NCBI GenBank assembly: GCA_030606285.1
Contig: JAUWGS010000015.1
Coordinates: 1-51,847 of the forward strand
DNA length: 51,847 bases
DNA from: Planctomycetales bacterium
GTDB lineage: Bacteria > 4484-113
Reading direction: 5' to 3'
Shown piece by piece: positions 37,244-46,305 of the stretch. The translations under genes were made by a program, and so were the position numbers. The notes under the pieces were generated by a model, which was not told the DNA's origin, did no database searches, and was given only the letters and a program-made list of their open reading frames with translations. The first letter of the stretch is position 1. Each line of letters begins with the position of its first letter.

Positions 37244-37360
37244 GGAATTAGGGATTGGTAGTTGGCAAGCAGGGGTTAGAAGTTGGGGGCTAGGGGTTAG
37301 CTAATCTCTATCCCCTAATCCCTATCCTCTATTCCCTATCCCCTATTCTCTAATCCCTGC
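37244..37360. repeat. imperfect palindrome of TTAGGG-like units
   Basis: The left arm is made of GGGATTGG, GGGGTTAG and GGGGGCTAGGGGTTAG units; the right arm of CCCCTAATCCCTATCC and CCCTATTCTCTAATCCC units. Several 3-5-base G-runs on the plus strand could form a G-quadruplex. No gene is seen here; it is the 3' side of the 1331-residue lipoprotein gene. Confidence 0.65.
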
Positions 37361-37373
37361 GGGCTTCGCCCGC
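37359..37373 (-). terminator. hairpin at the stop codon of the 1331-residue lipoprotein gene
   Basis: GCGGGC-TTC-GCCCGC is a perfect 6-bp stem that overlaps the last base of the TAG stop. The TTAGGG-like repeat follows at once. Confidence 0.5.
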
Positions 37374-40300
37374 TACCCCGGATAGTACTTCATGATGAGG
37401 ACATCATCCCCGCCGCCACCGGTGTCCTGTACACCTTCCGGGGAGGACTCGCTGCCATCAGGAGTCGTCTCAGTGCCGCTCGGAGTCGTTTGTGTACCCT
37501 CCGGCGAACCCACTGACCCTGACGGAGACGGAGTCCCCCCACTGACATTCTGCCACGAACCATAGGCATTGGGGGCTTTACCACCTATATAAACTGTTCC
37601 GTTAGCATCTCTGAATATGCCGAAAGCCGTAACGCTTCCACTCGTATGCCATATAGCTTGCCTGTTGACGTTTCCTGATGAGTCCAGCATAAGTAGGATG
37701 GCATCCCAATCAGAACTGAAGCCCATTGTACCCCCAGAGACGAAGATGTTGTTGGAATCATCGACGGTAATATCCCAGCCTTGATCCCTTTGAGTACTCC
37801 CCCAAGTCTTCTGGAACTGAAGGTTTCCACTGGAATCGAACTTCAAGATGAATACGTCGTCACTCCCCGAACCATAAGAATAGGTCGAACCAATGACGAT
37901 CAAATCTCCATTTGCATCGATGTAAACACTCTCAGCACAATCACTACTTGACCCACCCCAGGTTTTCACCCACTGTCTGTTGCCCTCAGCATCGAATTTA
38001 ATGAGGAATGTGTCGTACCCCCCCGCACCATAACTGGAAGTATACCCCAATAGGTATATGTTCTGCTCAACTGCCAGGATATGGGTGCTGTACTCGGTTG
38101 CTGATCCACCCCATGTCCTAGCCCATAGGAGGTTACCTGAAGGAGAATACTTACGTATTACGGCATCCCAACCACCAGCGCCGAAAGTATTCGTACGCCC
38201 CGAAACGTATATGTTCCCAGACGCATCCAGATCAACGAAGCTTAGTGCTTCGTCTCCAGCCCCTCCCCAGGTCTTCTGCCACAGCAAATCTCCCGCCGCA
38301 CTATACTTCAGCAATACGTCGTCATCACCGCCCGCACCGAAACTTTCGGTGAGTCCCACAACGATAAAATCACCATTCGCATCAACGATTCCTTGCGTCG
38401 CATAGTCTTCCGCAGATCCGCCCCACGTCTTTACCCACGCTAAGCTACCATCTGGATGGTACTTGATTACTAGTACGTCACGATTTCCCGCACCATAGCT
38501 CGAGGCGTGTCCCGCTACGAATACCTCACCAGTGGAACTCACTATAGGTCTTCCAACTAGCTCTTTATCACTCCCGCCCCACGTGTGGACCCAGACCGTT
38601 CCAATTGCTTTGACAACGAGGATATCCGTATCCATCGCCCCGTCGTCGTCGGTCACCCGCAGCTTACACGTATATTCCCCCGCGCTGGTGTATTCGTGTT
38701 CTACGGTCGGGTCGGTGCCGGAGTCGTGGTCGTACGTGCCGTCGTTGGTCCAGTCCCATTCGTACTTGACGATTTCGCCATCCTCATCGTAAGAATCGGA
38801 TGCGTCGAAATTCACCGTTAGCGGTGCGTCGCCTTCGGTGGGATCGGCACTCAAGGACGCTACCGGCGACTTGTTGCCAATCGTCCCCACATCATCGGCG
38901 CTGCGCGGGCCCTCGTTTAGCTGAATGGTTATCCACGCGCTCACCGAATACCAGTACTGCACGTTTGGCACCGCGCTCGTGTCGTCGTAGCTCGTGGTCG
39001 TCCCGCCGGTGACGCTATCGAGCAGCGGCGGGCTCGGGTCGTCGTCTGTCTCGCTGCGATATATCCGGTAGCCCGTCGCCGTGTTCACCATTCCCCACGT
39101 GACGGCAATCTTGTCCACGTATTCGCCATCCGAGGCCTGCACGTTTACCGGCGCGAGCAGGCCGCGCCAGCCTTCGTCGCTTGCGCTCTCAGGCCCATAG
39201 CCCAGCGCAATCCCCGCGCTCACCGAATAGTCGTGATAGGCGTTGAACGCCGTGTCGTAGTCGTCGTATGTAGTCGTCGGCGCTTCAATTGGCACGCCTA
39301 TCGGCGATTCGTCGCGGTACACCTGATAGACCGTCGCCTGCGATACCGCCGACCACGAGATAGCCACGCGGTCGCCCAGCGTACCGTTTGTTGCAGTAAC
39401 GGTCGCAGGCGCAGCGATGCCCCGCCAGCCCTCGGCGGGAGCGCTCAAGTCGCTTCGCTCCGTATCCGGCCCACCGTGCAGCGCGGCAACGAAGTAATAA
39501 TAGTGCACTCCCTCCGTTCCGCTCCAGCCGTCCGGCGCGTCGTTCAGCGTAGTCAGCATCGCTTCCACTTCGCCAACCTCCGTCGGATCGGGATCGTCCG
39601 GATTGATCGCTCGGAACAGCTTGTAGCGTGAGGCGTAATTCCCCGCATCCCAGCTCACAGTTACCTTCATCGCGTCCGTGCCCTGCGTCGCCATCACATT
39701 CGCGGGAACTGCCAACCCCCGGTGCCCCCAGTCGCCCACGCCGCGCGGCTGCTCATCGCCCACCACCGGCTTCACGAAGTAGAAGCGCGGCTCGTTCCAG
39801 GGCGCGCCATAATCGGTGAACTCGTGCTCCGGCGGGTAAACCCAGTCTAATAACTCTGCGCCCGCTTCTTCTTCGTCGGTATCGCGGTAGATGTTGTATT
39901 GCATGAGTAACGGCTCATCTAACTCGCCCCACACCAGTTCCACTTTGTACGGCCAGTCCCCGTCCGTCGCCGTCACCTGCACTGGCTCCAGCTCGATGCA
40001 GAACCCGCTATCCGGTCCGCCCATTGGCCCGTCAATATCCTCACCCAGCGCTCGCGCCCAGTAGTAGTAGATCTGTTCGAGAACGCAATCGTAATCGTCG
40101 TAGCCAAACTCATCCACCCCAAATACGGCCAGGGGCATATCCGTCGGCTGCGGCTCGTCTTCCGCGCTATCAGTGCGGAAGAGCTGATATCCCACAGCAC
40201 CCTCCACCTCGAGCCCATGCTTTGCTTCGCCCCACACTACGCGCACAAAGTCACTGTAAGCTCCATCGCTTGCGCAAACTACGAGGACATACAGACTGCG

Positions 40301-41368
40301 GGCGGCGCTGACGGCGGCAAATCCACCACCCTCCAGGTCGCCCAGCTTCAGCGCCCGCACCGAATACTCGTATTGCTTCCCCGGCGCGCCGGTCTCGTCC
40401 CGGTATTCCACGTCCGGCGCGGCGATGCCCTTTATCAGAACCTTCGCGTCCTCGTCGTCTCTATCATCACGGAAAACCTGGTACATGAATACATCAGGAT
40501 CGAGGTTCACGTCCCAGGTCAGTGTCACTCCTCCGGCATCAGTGACTGCGGCAAGCCCGGTCACCACCGCCGGCTCGGTGTCCAGACCCTCTTCGGTGTC
40601 CGTTATCACAGCTTCAATCGTCACTCCGCCGGGATCCAGCTCATCTTCTGAAACCGCTCGCATCATAGGCTCGAACGGCACAGGCGCTACCAGTCCGTCC
40701 ACTGGCAGCGAACTCGCCGCCCGTCCGGGATTTGTTGTCATAACGCAGATGTAGAAGTTGTCGTTGGGTGACTTGAACCGGCTCTTTAGCGCTGCGCTGT
40801 TCACCTCAACGACCACATCAACGTCCCCAAAAGGTCCAAACCAGCGCCACGAGCCAACCGAGTAGTCTGCAAAACCCAGGTAATACACCAGCGGTATGTC
40901 GTCGTCCTGCCCCCCGCCAAACTCGCAGACCTCGCTGTCAATCAGCGTCTGCAAAGGCTTGGGACTTCCGTCGATCTCCTGGCCGTACAGCGCGAAGGCG
41001 TAGTCGCCCGGCGCATAGGCGCGCAGCTTCAAGCTCGTGCCCGATGACTCGATGCTGTACTCGCGGTCGCTCGTCGTGCCGGAAAGCTCCGGCGAATAAT
41101 CCGCGCCGAAGCTCATCACCTGCGTGCCGTTGCTCACGCTCCTGCACGCCCCCGCCGCAAGCGCGTCAAGCGCCAGCACCCCCGGCAGCACACCGCTGCC
41201 AGTGTCACCTGTCTGCTCGGAGCTGTCCTGCACTTGTTGCTCCGACAGCATTGGCGTCAGCTGAACCACCTGCCCGCGTCTGTGCCCACAAGCGGCAAAC
41301 AGAAGTGGAATCGCGACGCCTGCCAGCATCGCAACTGCGACTATACGGATAACACCTTTCGCCTTCAT
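37373..41368 (-). CDS. 1331-residue multidomain lipoprotein (FN3, PKD, propeller repeats)
   Basis: The ATG at 41368 has GGGGAGG upstream. The signal ends in LLFAAC (Cys27). Residues 151-158 are GGGQDDDI, the heptad repeated in the TPR lipoprotein. Six fibronectin type III-like units run from ~266 to 830, several closing and opening with EGWRG-LAAP. A PKD domain is at ~833-922 (PVASLSADPTEGDAPLTVNF). From ~924 come about seven repeats with TWGG and GNIYVSGRT-type strands (SBBP-like), probably a propeller. A Thr/Pro/Ser/Glu tail with PSG, SPEG and TPDG units ends the protein. It is surely exposed outside the cytoplasm; adhesion or polymer binding is a guess. It has its own -10-like TATAGT (41404-41409). 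Confidence 0.85.
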   Translation of the reverse strand: MKAKGVIRIVAVAMLAGVAIPLLFAACGHRRGQVVQLTPMLSEQQVQDSSEQTGDTGSGVLPGVLALDALAAGACRSVSNGTQVMSFGADYSPELSGTTSDREYSIESSGTSLKLRAYAPGDYAFALYGQEIDGSPKPLQTLIDSEVCEFGGGQDDDIPLVYYLGFADYSVGSWRWFGPFGDVDVVVEVNSAALKSRFKSPNDNFYICVMTTNPGRAASSLPVDGLVAPVPFEPMMRAVSEDELDPGGVTIEAVITDTEEGLDTEPAVVTGLAAVTDAGGVTLTWDVNLDPDVFMYQVFRDDRDDEDAKVLIKGIAAPDVEYRDETGAPGKQYEYSVRALKLGDLEGGGFAAVSAARSLYVLVVCASDGAYSDFVRVVWGEAKHGLEVEGAVGYQLFRTDSAEDEPQPTDMPLAVFGVDEFGYDDYDCVLEQIYYYWARALGEDIDGPMGGPDSGFCIELEPVQVTATDGDWPYKVELVWGELDEPLLMQYNIYRDTDEEEAGAELLDWVYPPEHEFTDYGAPWNEPRFYFVKPVVGDEQPRGVGDWGHRGLAVPANVMATQGTDAMKVTVSWDAGNYASRYKLFRAINPDDPDPTEVGEVEAMLTTLNDAPDGWSGTEGVHYYYFVAALHGGPDTERSDLSAPAEGWRGIAAPATVTATNGTLGDRVAISWSAVSQATVYQVYRDESPIGVPIEAPTTTYDDYDTAFNAYHDYSVSAGIALGYGPESASDEGWRGLLAPVNVQASDGEYVDKIAVTWGMVNTATGYRIYRSETDDDPSPPLLDSVTGGTTTSYDDTSAVPNVQYWYSVSAWITIQLNEGPRSADDVGTIGNKSPVASLSADPTEGDAPLTVNFDASDSYDEDGEIVKYEWDWTNDGTYDHDSGTDPTVEHEYTSAGEYTCKLRVTDDDGAMDTDILVVKAIGTVWVHTWGGSDKELVGRPIVSSTGEVFVAGHASSYGAGNRDVLVIKYHPDGSLAWVKTWGGSAEDYATQGIVDANGDFIVVGLTESFGAGGDDDVLLKYSAAGDLLWQKTWGGAGDEALSFVDLDASGNIYVSGRTNTFGAGGWDAVIRKYSPSGNLLWARTWGGSATEYSTHILAVEQNIYLLGYTSSYGAGGYDTFLIKFDAEGNRQWVKTWGGSSSDCAESVYIDANGDLIVIGSTYSYGSGSDDVFILKFDSSGNLQFQKTWGSTQRDQGWDITVDDSNNIFVSGGTMGFSSDWDAILLMLDSSGNVNRQAIWHTSGSVTAFGIFRDANGTVYIGGKAPNAYGSWQNVSGGTPSPSGSVGSPEGTQTTPSGTETTPDGSESSPEGVQDTGGGGDDVLIMKYYPG

Positions 41369-41452
41369 CTTTCACGCCTCCCCGCGTGCCATTATTCGCC
41401 ATTACTATATCACACGCTAATCGTGCTGCGCCCTGCTTTCTGTCAGCTCACG

Positions 41453-43195
41453 CTAGAACACAACCAGAACTCTCTGTGCCAACGCGCAGCTGAAGAACTC
41501 GAACATCTGCATCAGCGGGCGCGGGTAAAGCCCCAAGAACACGATGAAGACCGCGATGGGCACCAGCGCCCAGTATTCGCGCGCAATCATGTCCGGCAGG
41601 CCCTTCCAGCGCGGATTCTCCCGCCCCAGCATCACCCGCTCGACCATCCACAGGATGTAGGCTGCTGTAAGCACGATGCCGATCGCCGCGATAATCGCAT
41701 AGATGCGCATGAGCGTGTCGCCCGGCACGCCCCACGCAATCACCTGCTGCCAGACCGCATTGTTGGCGAATGCGCCCTTTATGATGAGGAACTCGCCCCA
41801 GAATCCGACGAGGCTCGGCAGTCCAAGCGAACTGAGCGCGGCGACATACATCACGAACGCAAAGCGCGGCATCGTTATCATCAGTCCGCCGAGGTCCTTG
41901 ATGAACCTCGTGTGCGTGCGGTCGTAGATGACGCCGACGAGCAGGAACAGCGCGCCCGTGCCCAGGCCGTGCGCCACCATCTGCATAATGGCGCCGTTAA
42001 ACCCATCCGGACTCATGCTCACAATGCCTAAAATGATGAAGCCCATGTGCGAAACCGAGCTGTACGCGACGAGCTTCTTCAAGTCCGGCTGCACCATCGC
42101 CACCATCGCGCCGTAGATGATTGAAATCACCGCCAGCAGCCCGATGAACGCGCCCAGCCAGTAGCCCAGGTCGGGGAATGTGGGATACAGCACGCGCATG
42201 TATCCGTAAGCGCCCATCTTCAGCAGGATGCCGGCCAGGATGACCGAAATCGGCGTGGGCGCTTCGACGTGCGCGTCCGGCAGCCACGTGTGGAACGGAA
42301 ATAGCGGGACTTTAATGGAGAACGCCAGGAAGAATCCACCGAACATCAGCAGCCGGTATCCCACCATCGCCGAGGCCAGACCCGGTGAATCCGCCAGCTC
42401 GATCATAGAGAAGCTCTGCACGCCGGAGAACAGGAACATCATGATGATGGAGATGAGCATGAACACGCTGCCAAACAGCGTGAACAGGAAGAACTTGATT
42501 GCCGCGTACATCCTGCGCGCGCCGCCCCAGATGCCAATGAGGAAGTACATAGGCACCAGGCTTACTTCCCAGAACACGTAGAACAAAAAGTAGTCCAGCG
42601 CCGCGAACACTCCGAGCATCCCGCCTACCAACAGCAGGTAGAGTATGAAGTATTCCTTCACCCGCTCCTTGATGCCGAAGCTCGCAATGCACGCCAGCAC
42701 GCTGATGAACGCCGTCATCAAAAACAGCGGGAACGAGAGCCCGTCCAGGCCCACAATGTACTGCACCTTCAGTATGTCAATCCAGTCGCGCGCGAAGAAG
42801 TAGTTGAAGCCCTCGAAGGAAGGCACGAAGCGCAGCCACACCCGCATCGTCTCGCCCAGAAAACTCCCCGGGCTGACAACCTGCGAAAGCGCGTTCCACC
42901 ACCCCAGCCAGAGGCCGGTCGTGACTATTAGCGGCACCATCGTGAACGTCATCGCCCAGCCGCGCAGCACACCGTGCTTGCGGTGGTTGATGAACATCAG
43001 CGCCACTGCGCCGAAGAACGGGATGAAGATGCTCAGGCTTACCGGATTGCGGAAGAAGTTGGTGAACGCGCCTATAAGAGCGTTCTCGCTGGATCGCCCG
43101 ACCGCTGCGAGAACGAACAGCACGGCGAGAACGATAGCGACCGTCACGCCCTGCTTGAGTATCCCACGGAGCAGGTTTCGCCTTGCTTCAGACAT
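41453..43195 (-). CDS. nuoM: complex I subunit NuoM
   Basis: A 580-residue antiporter-like membrane subunit with about 14 helices. Family motifs are visible: YFLFYVFWEVSLVPMYFLIG with the conserved Glu, KVPLFPFHTWLPDAHVEAPT, and LLKMGAYGYMRVLYP. It carries protons in the membrane arm. The ATG at 43195 follows GGGAG by five bases; a GTG two codons earlier is less well placed. It is the last gene of the nuo operon; nuoN, which usually follows, is absent. An 84-base gap separates it from the lipoprotein gene downstream. Confidence 0.95.
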   Translation of the reverse strand: MSEARRNLLRGILKQGVTVAIVLAVLFVLAAVGRSSENALIGAFTNFFRNPVSLSIFIPFFGAVALMFINHRKHGVLRGWAMTFTMVPLIVTTGLWLGWWNALSQVVSPGSFLGETMRVWLRFVPSFEGFNYFFARDWIDILKVQYIVGLDGLSFPLFLMTAFISVLACIASFGIKERVKEYFILYLLLVGGMLGVFAALDYFLFYVFWEVSLVPMYFLIGIWGGARRMYAAIKFFLFTLFGSVFMLISIIMMFLFSGVQSFSMIELADSPGLASAMVGYRLLMFGGFFLAFSIKVPLFPFHTWLPDAHVEAPTPISVILAGILLKMGAYGYMRVLYPTFPDLGYWLGAFIGLLAVISIIYGAMVAMVQPDLKKLVAYSSVSHMGFIILGIVSMSPDGFNGAIMQMVAHGLGTGALFLLVGVIYDRTHTRFIKDLGGLMITMPRFAFVMYVAALSSLGLPSLVGFWGEFLIIKGAFANNAVWQQVIAWGVPGDTLMRIYAIIAAIGIVLTAAYILWMVERVMLGRENPRWKGLPDMIAREYWALVPIAVFIVFLGLYPRPLMQMFEFFSCALAQRVLVVF

Positions 43196-43213
43196 GTTCA
43201 CTCCCGATAGACA

Positions 43214-45340
43214 CTAGAAAATGTACCTCACGACCCAGAACAGCACTGCCGCAACAATCAGCACGAGCATGTAGTGCTGCAGGTAACCGCTCTGCAGCGG
43301 GCGGATGCACCGCTTCGCGCCCAGCCACATATATCCTGAAAGGTTCACCAGGCCGTCCACCACCCACAGGTCAAACCACGCGTACGCGTAGGAAAACATC
43401 TTCGTGCCCGCGCCAACCGCGTTCACGATAAGGTCCACAACCCAAATGTCGAAAATCCAGAGCGCCTTTGACAGCACTGTGAAACCGCGAATGATGACTC
43501 CGTCGTAGAAGTGGTCAATGTAGTAGCGGTTCACCAGCACAGTCTGAAGCCCCCGCACCCACCGCATATGATAAAGCTGCGTGAACACCGTAAATTTCAC
43601 GCCCCAGATAAGGTAAGCCGTCAGGACTCCGCCCAGCGCCATCGCCGTCGAGATGCCCATCACCAGCCAGTTTACCTCTGCGTGATGCGCGTGCCCGAAC
43701 GTGATGAAGCCCTGCCACCACGTGATGCCCACCGGCGCAGCGCCGACCAGCCCGAAGAAGCCGCCGAATAGCGCAAGCACCACGAGCGACGCCGTGACGA
43801 CCCAGGGCGATTCCTGCGGCTTGTGAGGATGCGCGCTATGGTCTTCGTGCTCCCCGTCCTCGTGATACAGCGTCTTCAAGCCGCCCAGACTCCGGTCGTA
43901 TTTCTTTACCTCCCAGTTCTCCTGCTCAGCTAGCAGCTTCGCCTCATCCTCTTCGAAATCCTCCGACGGCTTGTCGTTGCCCCGGTACTTGCCGGAAAAC
44001 GTGAGGATTAGCAGCCGCGTCATATATGCCGCGGTGAGGAACGCCACCAGTTCACCGGCCAAAAACAGCAGCCAGTAAGCCCCGCCGTGCTGGGTCGCCC
44101 ACGCATAAGCGCTTCCCAGGATCTCGTCTTTGCTCCAGAAACCGGAGAACGGCGGGATGCCCATCAGCGAAAGCGATGCGACGAGGAACGTGATGAACGT
44201 AATCGGCATCAGCTTCGCCAATCCGCCCATCCGCCGCATGTCCTGCTGATGGTGACAGCCCAGTATCACCGACCCGCTGCCGAGGAACAAACAGGCTTTG
44301 AAGAACGCGTGATTGATGAGATGGAACACACCGGCGCTGTACCCCGCCACGCCGAGCGCCAGGAACATATACCCGAGCTGGCTCATCGTCGAGTACGCCA
44401 GCACCTTCTTGATATCGTTCATCACCAGCCCGACCAGCGCCGTTATCAACGCGGTGAATGCGCCGACGGCAGCGACGACAGTCAGCGTTACCACGCTGGC
44501 CTGGACAATGGGGAATACCCGCACCACGAGATACACGCCGGCGGAGACCATCGTGGCGGCGTGAATCAACGCGCTGACCGGCGTTGGGCCTTCCATAGCG
44601 TCGGGTAGCCACACGTGCAGCGGGAACTGCGCGCTCTTGCCGATGGCGCCGCAAAACAGCAGCAACCCGATTGCTGTGACCACCGTCTGGCTGAGGTGCG
44701 GCTCACCGTTCCCGAAGTACGCCGCCATCTCGGAGAACCGAAGCGGCGCGCCGACGTAGTACATCAGGAATATCCCCAGGAGCATGCCAACGTCGCCGAT
44801 GCGCGTGACAATGAACGCCTTTTTCATTGCCAGCTGCGCGCTTCGCTTCTCGATGTAGAAGCCGATGAGGGCGTAGCTGCAAAAGCCCATGATCTCCCAG
44901 AAGATGAGGAACGAAATGAAATGGTCGGTGAGCACGACGCCAAACATCGAGAAGCTGAACAGTGAGATCAGTGCGAAGAAGAGGCTGTAGCGCACGTCCC
45001 CCTTCATGTAGCCCTGGGAGAAAAGGTGGATTAGGCCTGCTGTTATCGAAACCATCAGCAGTGTAATTGCCGCAGGATTGTCCAGAAACGTCGTAAACGG
45101 GATTTCCAGGTCGCCCACCGCTACCCAGGGGAATGCCTGGACGAACGGTCCCGTCACTGCGCCGGTGAACTTCTCCAATAGCACTAGCGCCGCGCCGGCG
45201 ATGGTGAACATCATCATCCACGTTGCCAGCAGGTGCGACGCGCGGTTCTTTATCCAGTAGCCGAAGAAGACTATTACGACGAACGAAACGAGCGGCAGCG
45301 CCGGAATCAGCCACACCCAGTTGTGCATCCAGCCCGTCAT
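43214..45340 (-). CDS. nuoL: complex I subunit NuoL
   Basis: A 708-residue antiporter-like subunit, longer than the usual ~610-650. Core motifs are present: LIFWEIMGFCSYALIGFYIE, QFPLHVWLPDAMEGPTPVSA and VSAGVYLVVRVFPI. The extra length comes mainly from a charged loop before the last helices (SEDFEEDEAKLLAEQENWEV, then EDGEHEDHSAHPHKP). The C-terminus includes the amphipathic and final helix segments. It forms the distal proton channel. The gene starts four bases after nuoK and has an 18-base gap to nuoM. Confidence 0.95.
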   Translation of the reverse strand: MTGWMHNWVWLIPALPLVSFVVIVFFGYWIKNRASHLLATWMMMFTIAGAALVLLEKFTGAVTGPFVQAFPWVAVGDLEIPFTTFLDNPAAITLLMVSITAGLIHLFSQGYMKGDVRYSLFFALISLFSFSMFGVVLTDHFISFLIFWEIMGFCSYALIGFYIEKRSAQLAMKKAFIVTRIGDVGMLLGIFLMYYVGAPLRFSEMAAYFGNGEPHLSQTVVTAIGLLLFCGAIGKSAQFPLHVWLPDAMEGPTPVSALIHAATMVSAGVYLVVRVFPIVQASVVTLTVVAAVGAFTALITALVGLVMNDIKKVLAYSTMSQLGYMFLALGVAGYSAGVFHLINHAFFKACLFLGSGSVILGCHHQQDMRRMGGLAKLMPITFITFLVASLSLMGIPPFSGFWSKDEILGSAYAWATQHGGAYWLLFLAGELVAFLTAAYMTRLLILTFSGKYRGNDKPSEDFEEDEAKLLAEQENWEVKKYDRSLGGLKTLYHEDGEHEDHSAHPHKPQESPWVVTASLVVLALFGGFFGLVGAAPVGITWWQGFITFGHAHHAEVNWLVMGISTAMALGGVLTAYLIWGVKFTVFTQLYHMRWVRGLQTVLVNRYYIDHFYDGVIIRGFTVLSKALWIFDIWVVDLIVNAVGAGTKMFSYAYAWFDLWVVDGLVNLSGYMWLGAKRCIRPLQSGYLQHYMLVLIVAAVLFWVVRYIF

Positions 45341-45344
45341 TCCG

Positions 45345-45797
45345 TCACCACTTCATCCCGCTTACATCTTCGATGTTCGCTGAGCGGATCTGGCGGTAGA
45401 TGGCGATGATTATCGCCAGCCCCACCGCGGCTTCCGCCGCCGCAATGATGATGATGAATATGGCGAATATCTGGCCCACCGGCGAGAGAACCTGCTCCGC
45501 GCTGGTGAACGCCGCGCGGGTGATCTTCAGCCCCCACCACCGGTTGAAGGCTACGAACAGGATGTTAACGCCGTTGAGCATAAGCTCCGTTGACATCAGC
45601 ACCGCAATCGCGTTGCGGCGCACGAGTACGCCGTACCAGCCGATGCAGAAAATCAGCGCACCAACTGTGAAGAACTGGCGGGGCCCGAACTCGGTGAAGA
45701 ACGTCGACACGAACGCCCCGATCAGCGACATCATCTGGCTGAACGTCAGGAACGAGCCATCTTGCAGCAGCAGAGCTATTCCGACGTGCTCAGTCAC
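45345..45797 (-). CDS. nuoK: complex I subunit NuoK, N-terminally extended
   Basis: The C-terminal ~105 residues are NuoK: IGWYGVLVRRNAIAVLMSTE, LMLNGVNILFVAF, then AAAEAAVGLAIIIAIYRQ. About 45 residues precede the normal start (VTEHVGIALLLQDGSFLTFS). The GTG at 45797 has GAGGGAG upstream and overlaps the nuoJ stop by eight bases, which supports the long form; an in-frame ATG at about residue 22 would be an alternative. NuoK is one of the small core membrane subunits, with three helices in the family; the Glu in STELMLN is the conserved proton-path residue. Confidence 0.9.
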   Translation of the reverse strand: MTEHVGIALLLQDGSFLTFSQMMSLIGAFVSTFFTEFGPRQFFTVGALIFCIGWYGVLVRRNAIAVLMSTELMLNGVNILFVAFNRWWGLKITRAAFTSAEQVLSPVGQIFAIFIIIIAAAEAAVGLAIIIAIYRQIRSANIEDVSGMKW

Positions 45798-46305
45798 CGG
45801 GCTTCTCCCTCCGCGAGATGATGATTGCTCCCATCAACGCCATAAACAGCAGCAGGCTGGCGACTTCAAACGGCAGCGTGTACGTGGCCATAAGGCTCCA
45901 GCCGATCTGCCTCACGTTGCTCTCCAGCCACTGGCCTTCCGGGTTGAACGCGTAGACCGTCCGCATGTTTGCGTAGACCATGATGCAGAACAATGCGCCG
46001 GAAGCCACAAGAGCCGGCCACACCAGGCGGTTGACCATCACGATCTGCCGCCCCATGATGTTCTCCGACACCAGGATGGCGGAAATGACGAGGACCATAA
46101 TGGCACCGATGTAGATTATTATTTGCGCGGCGGCCAGAAACTCGGCGTTCAGCAAGACGTAGTAACCGGCAACACCGGCCAGGCATACGACAAGCGAAAG
46201 CGCAGCGTGGTAAAGGCTGCGCAGCGAGACCGTCCCCACAGCTCCGAGCACCACGGCGATGGTGAACAGCCACCAGTAGATGATGATGATGGTGTCAGCT
46301 GACAC
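45790..46305 (-). CDS. nuoJ: complex I subunit NuoJ
   Basis: A 171-residue membrane protein with five predicted helices. The family signature is YVLLNAEFLAAAQIIIYIGA, followed by IMVLVISAILV. The GTG at 46305 overlaps the nuoI stop by 11 bases and has a G-rich site upstream; the longer frame to 46380 runs into nuoI coding sequence without support. NuoJ contributes the pi-bulge helix near the quinone-linked proton path. Confidence 0.92.
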   Translation of the reverse strand: MSADTIIIIYWWLFTIAVVLGAVGTVSLRSLYHAALSLVVCLAGVAGYYVLLNAEFLAAAQIIIYIGAIMVLVISAILVSENIMGRQIVMVNRLVWPALVASGALFCIMVYANMRTVYAFNPEGQWLESNVRQIGWSLMATYTLPFEVASLLLFMALMGAIIISRREKPGD

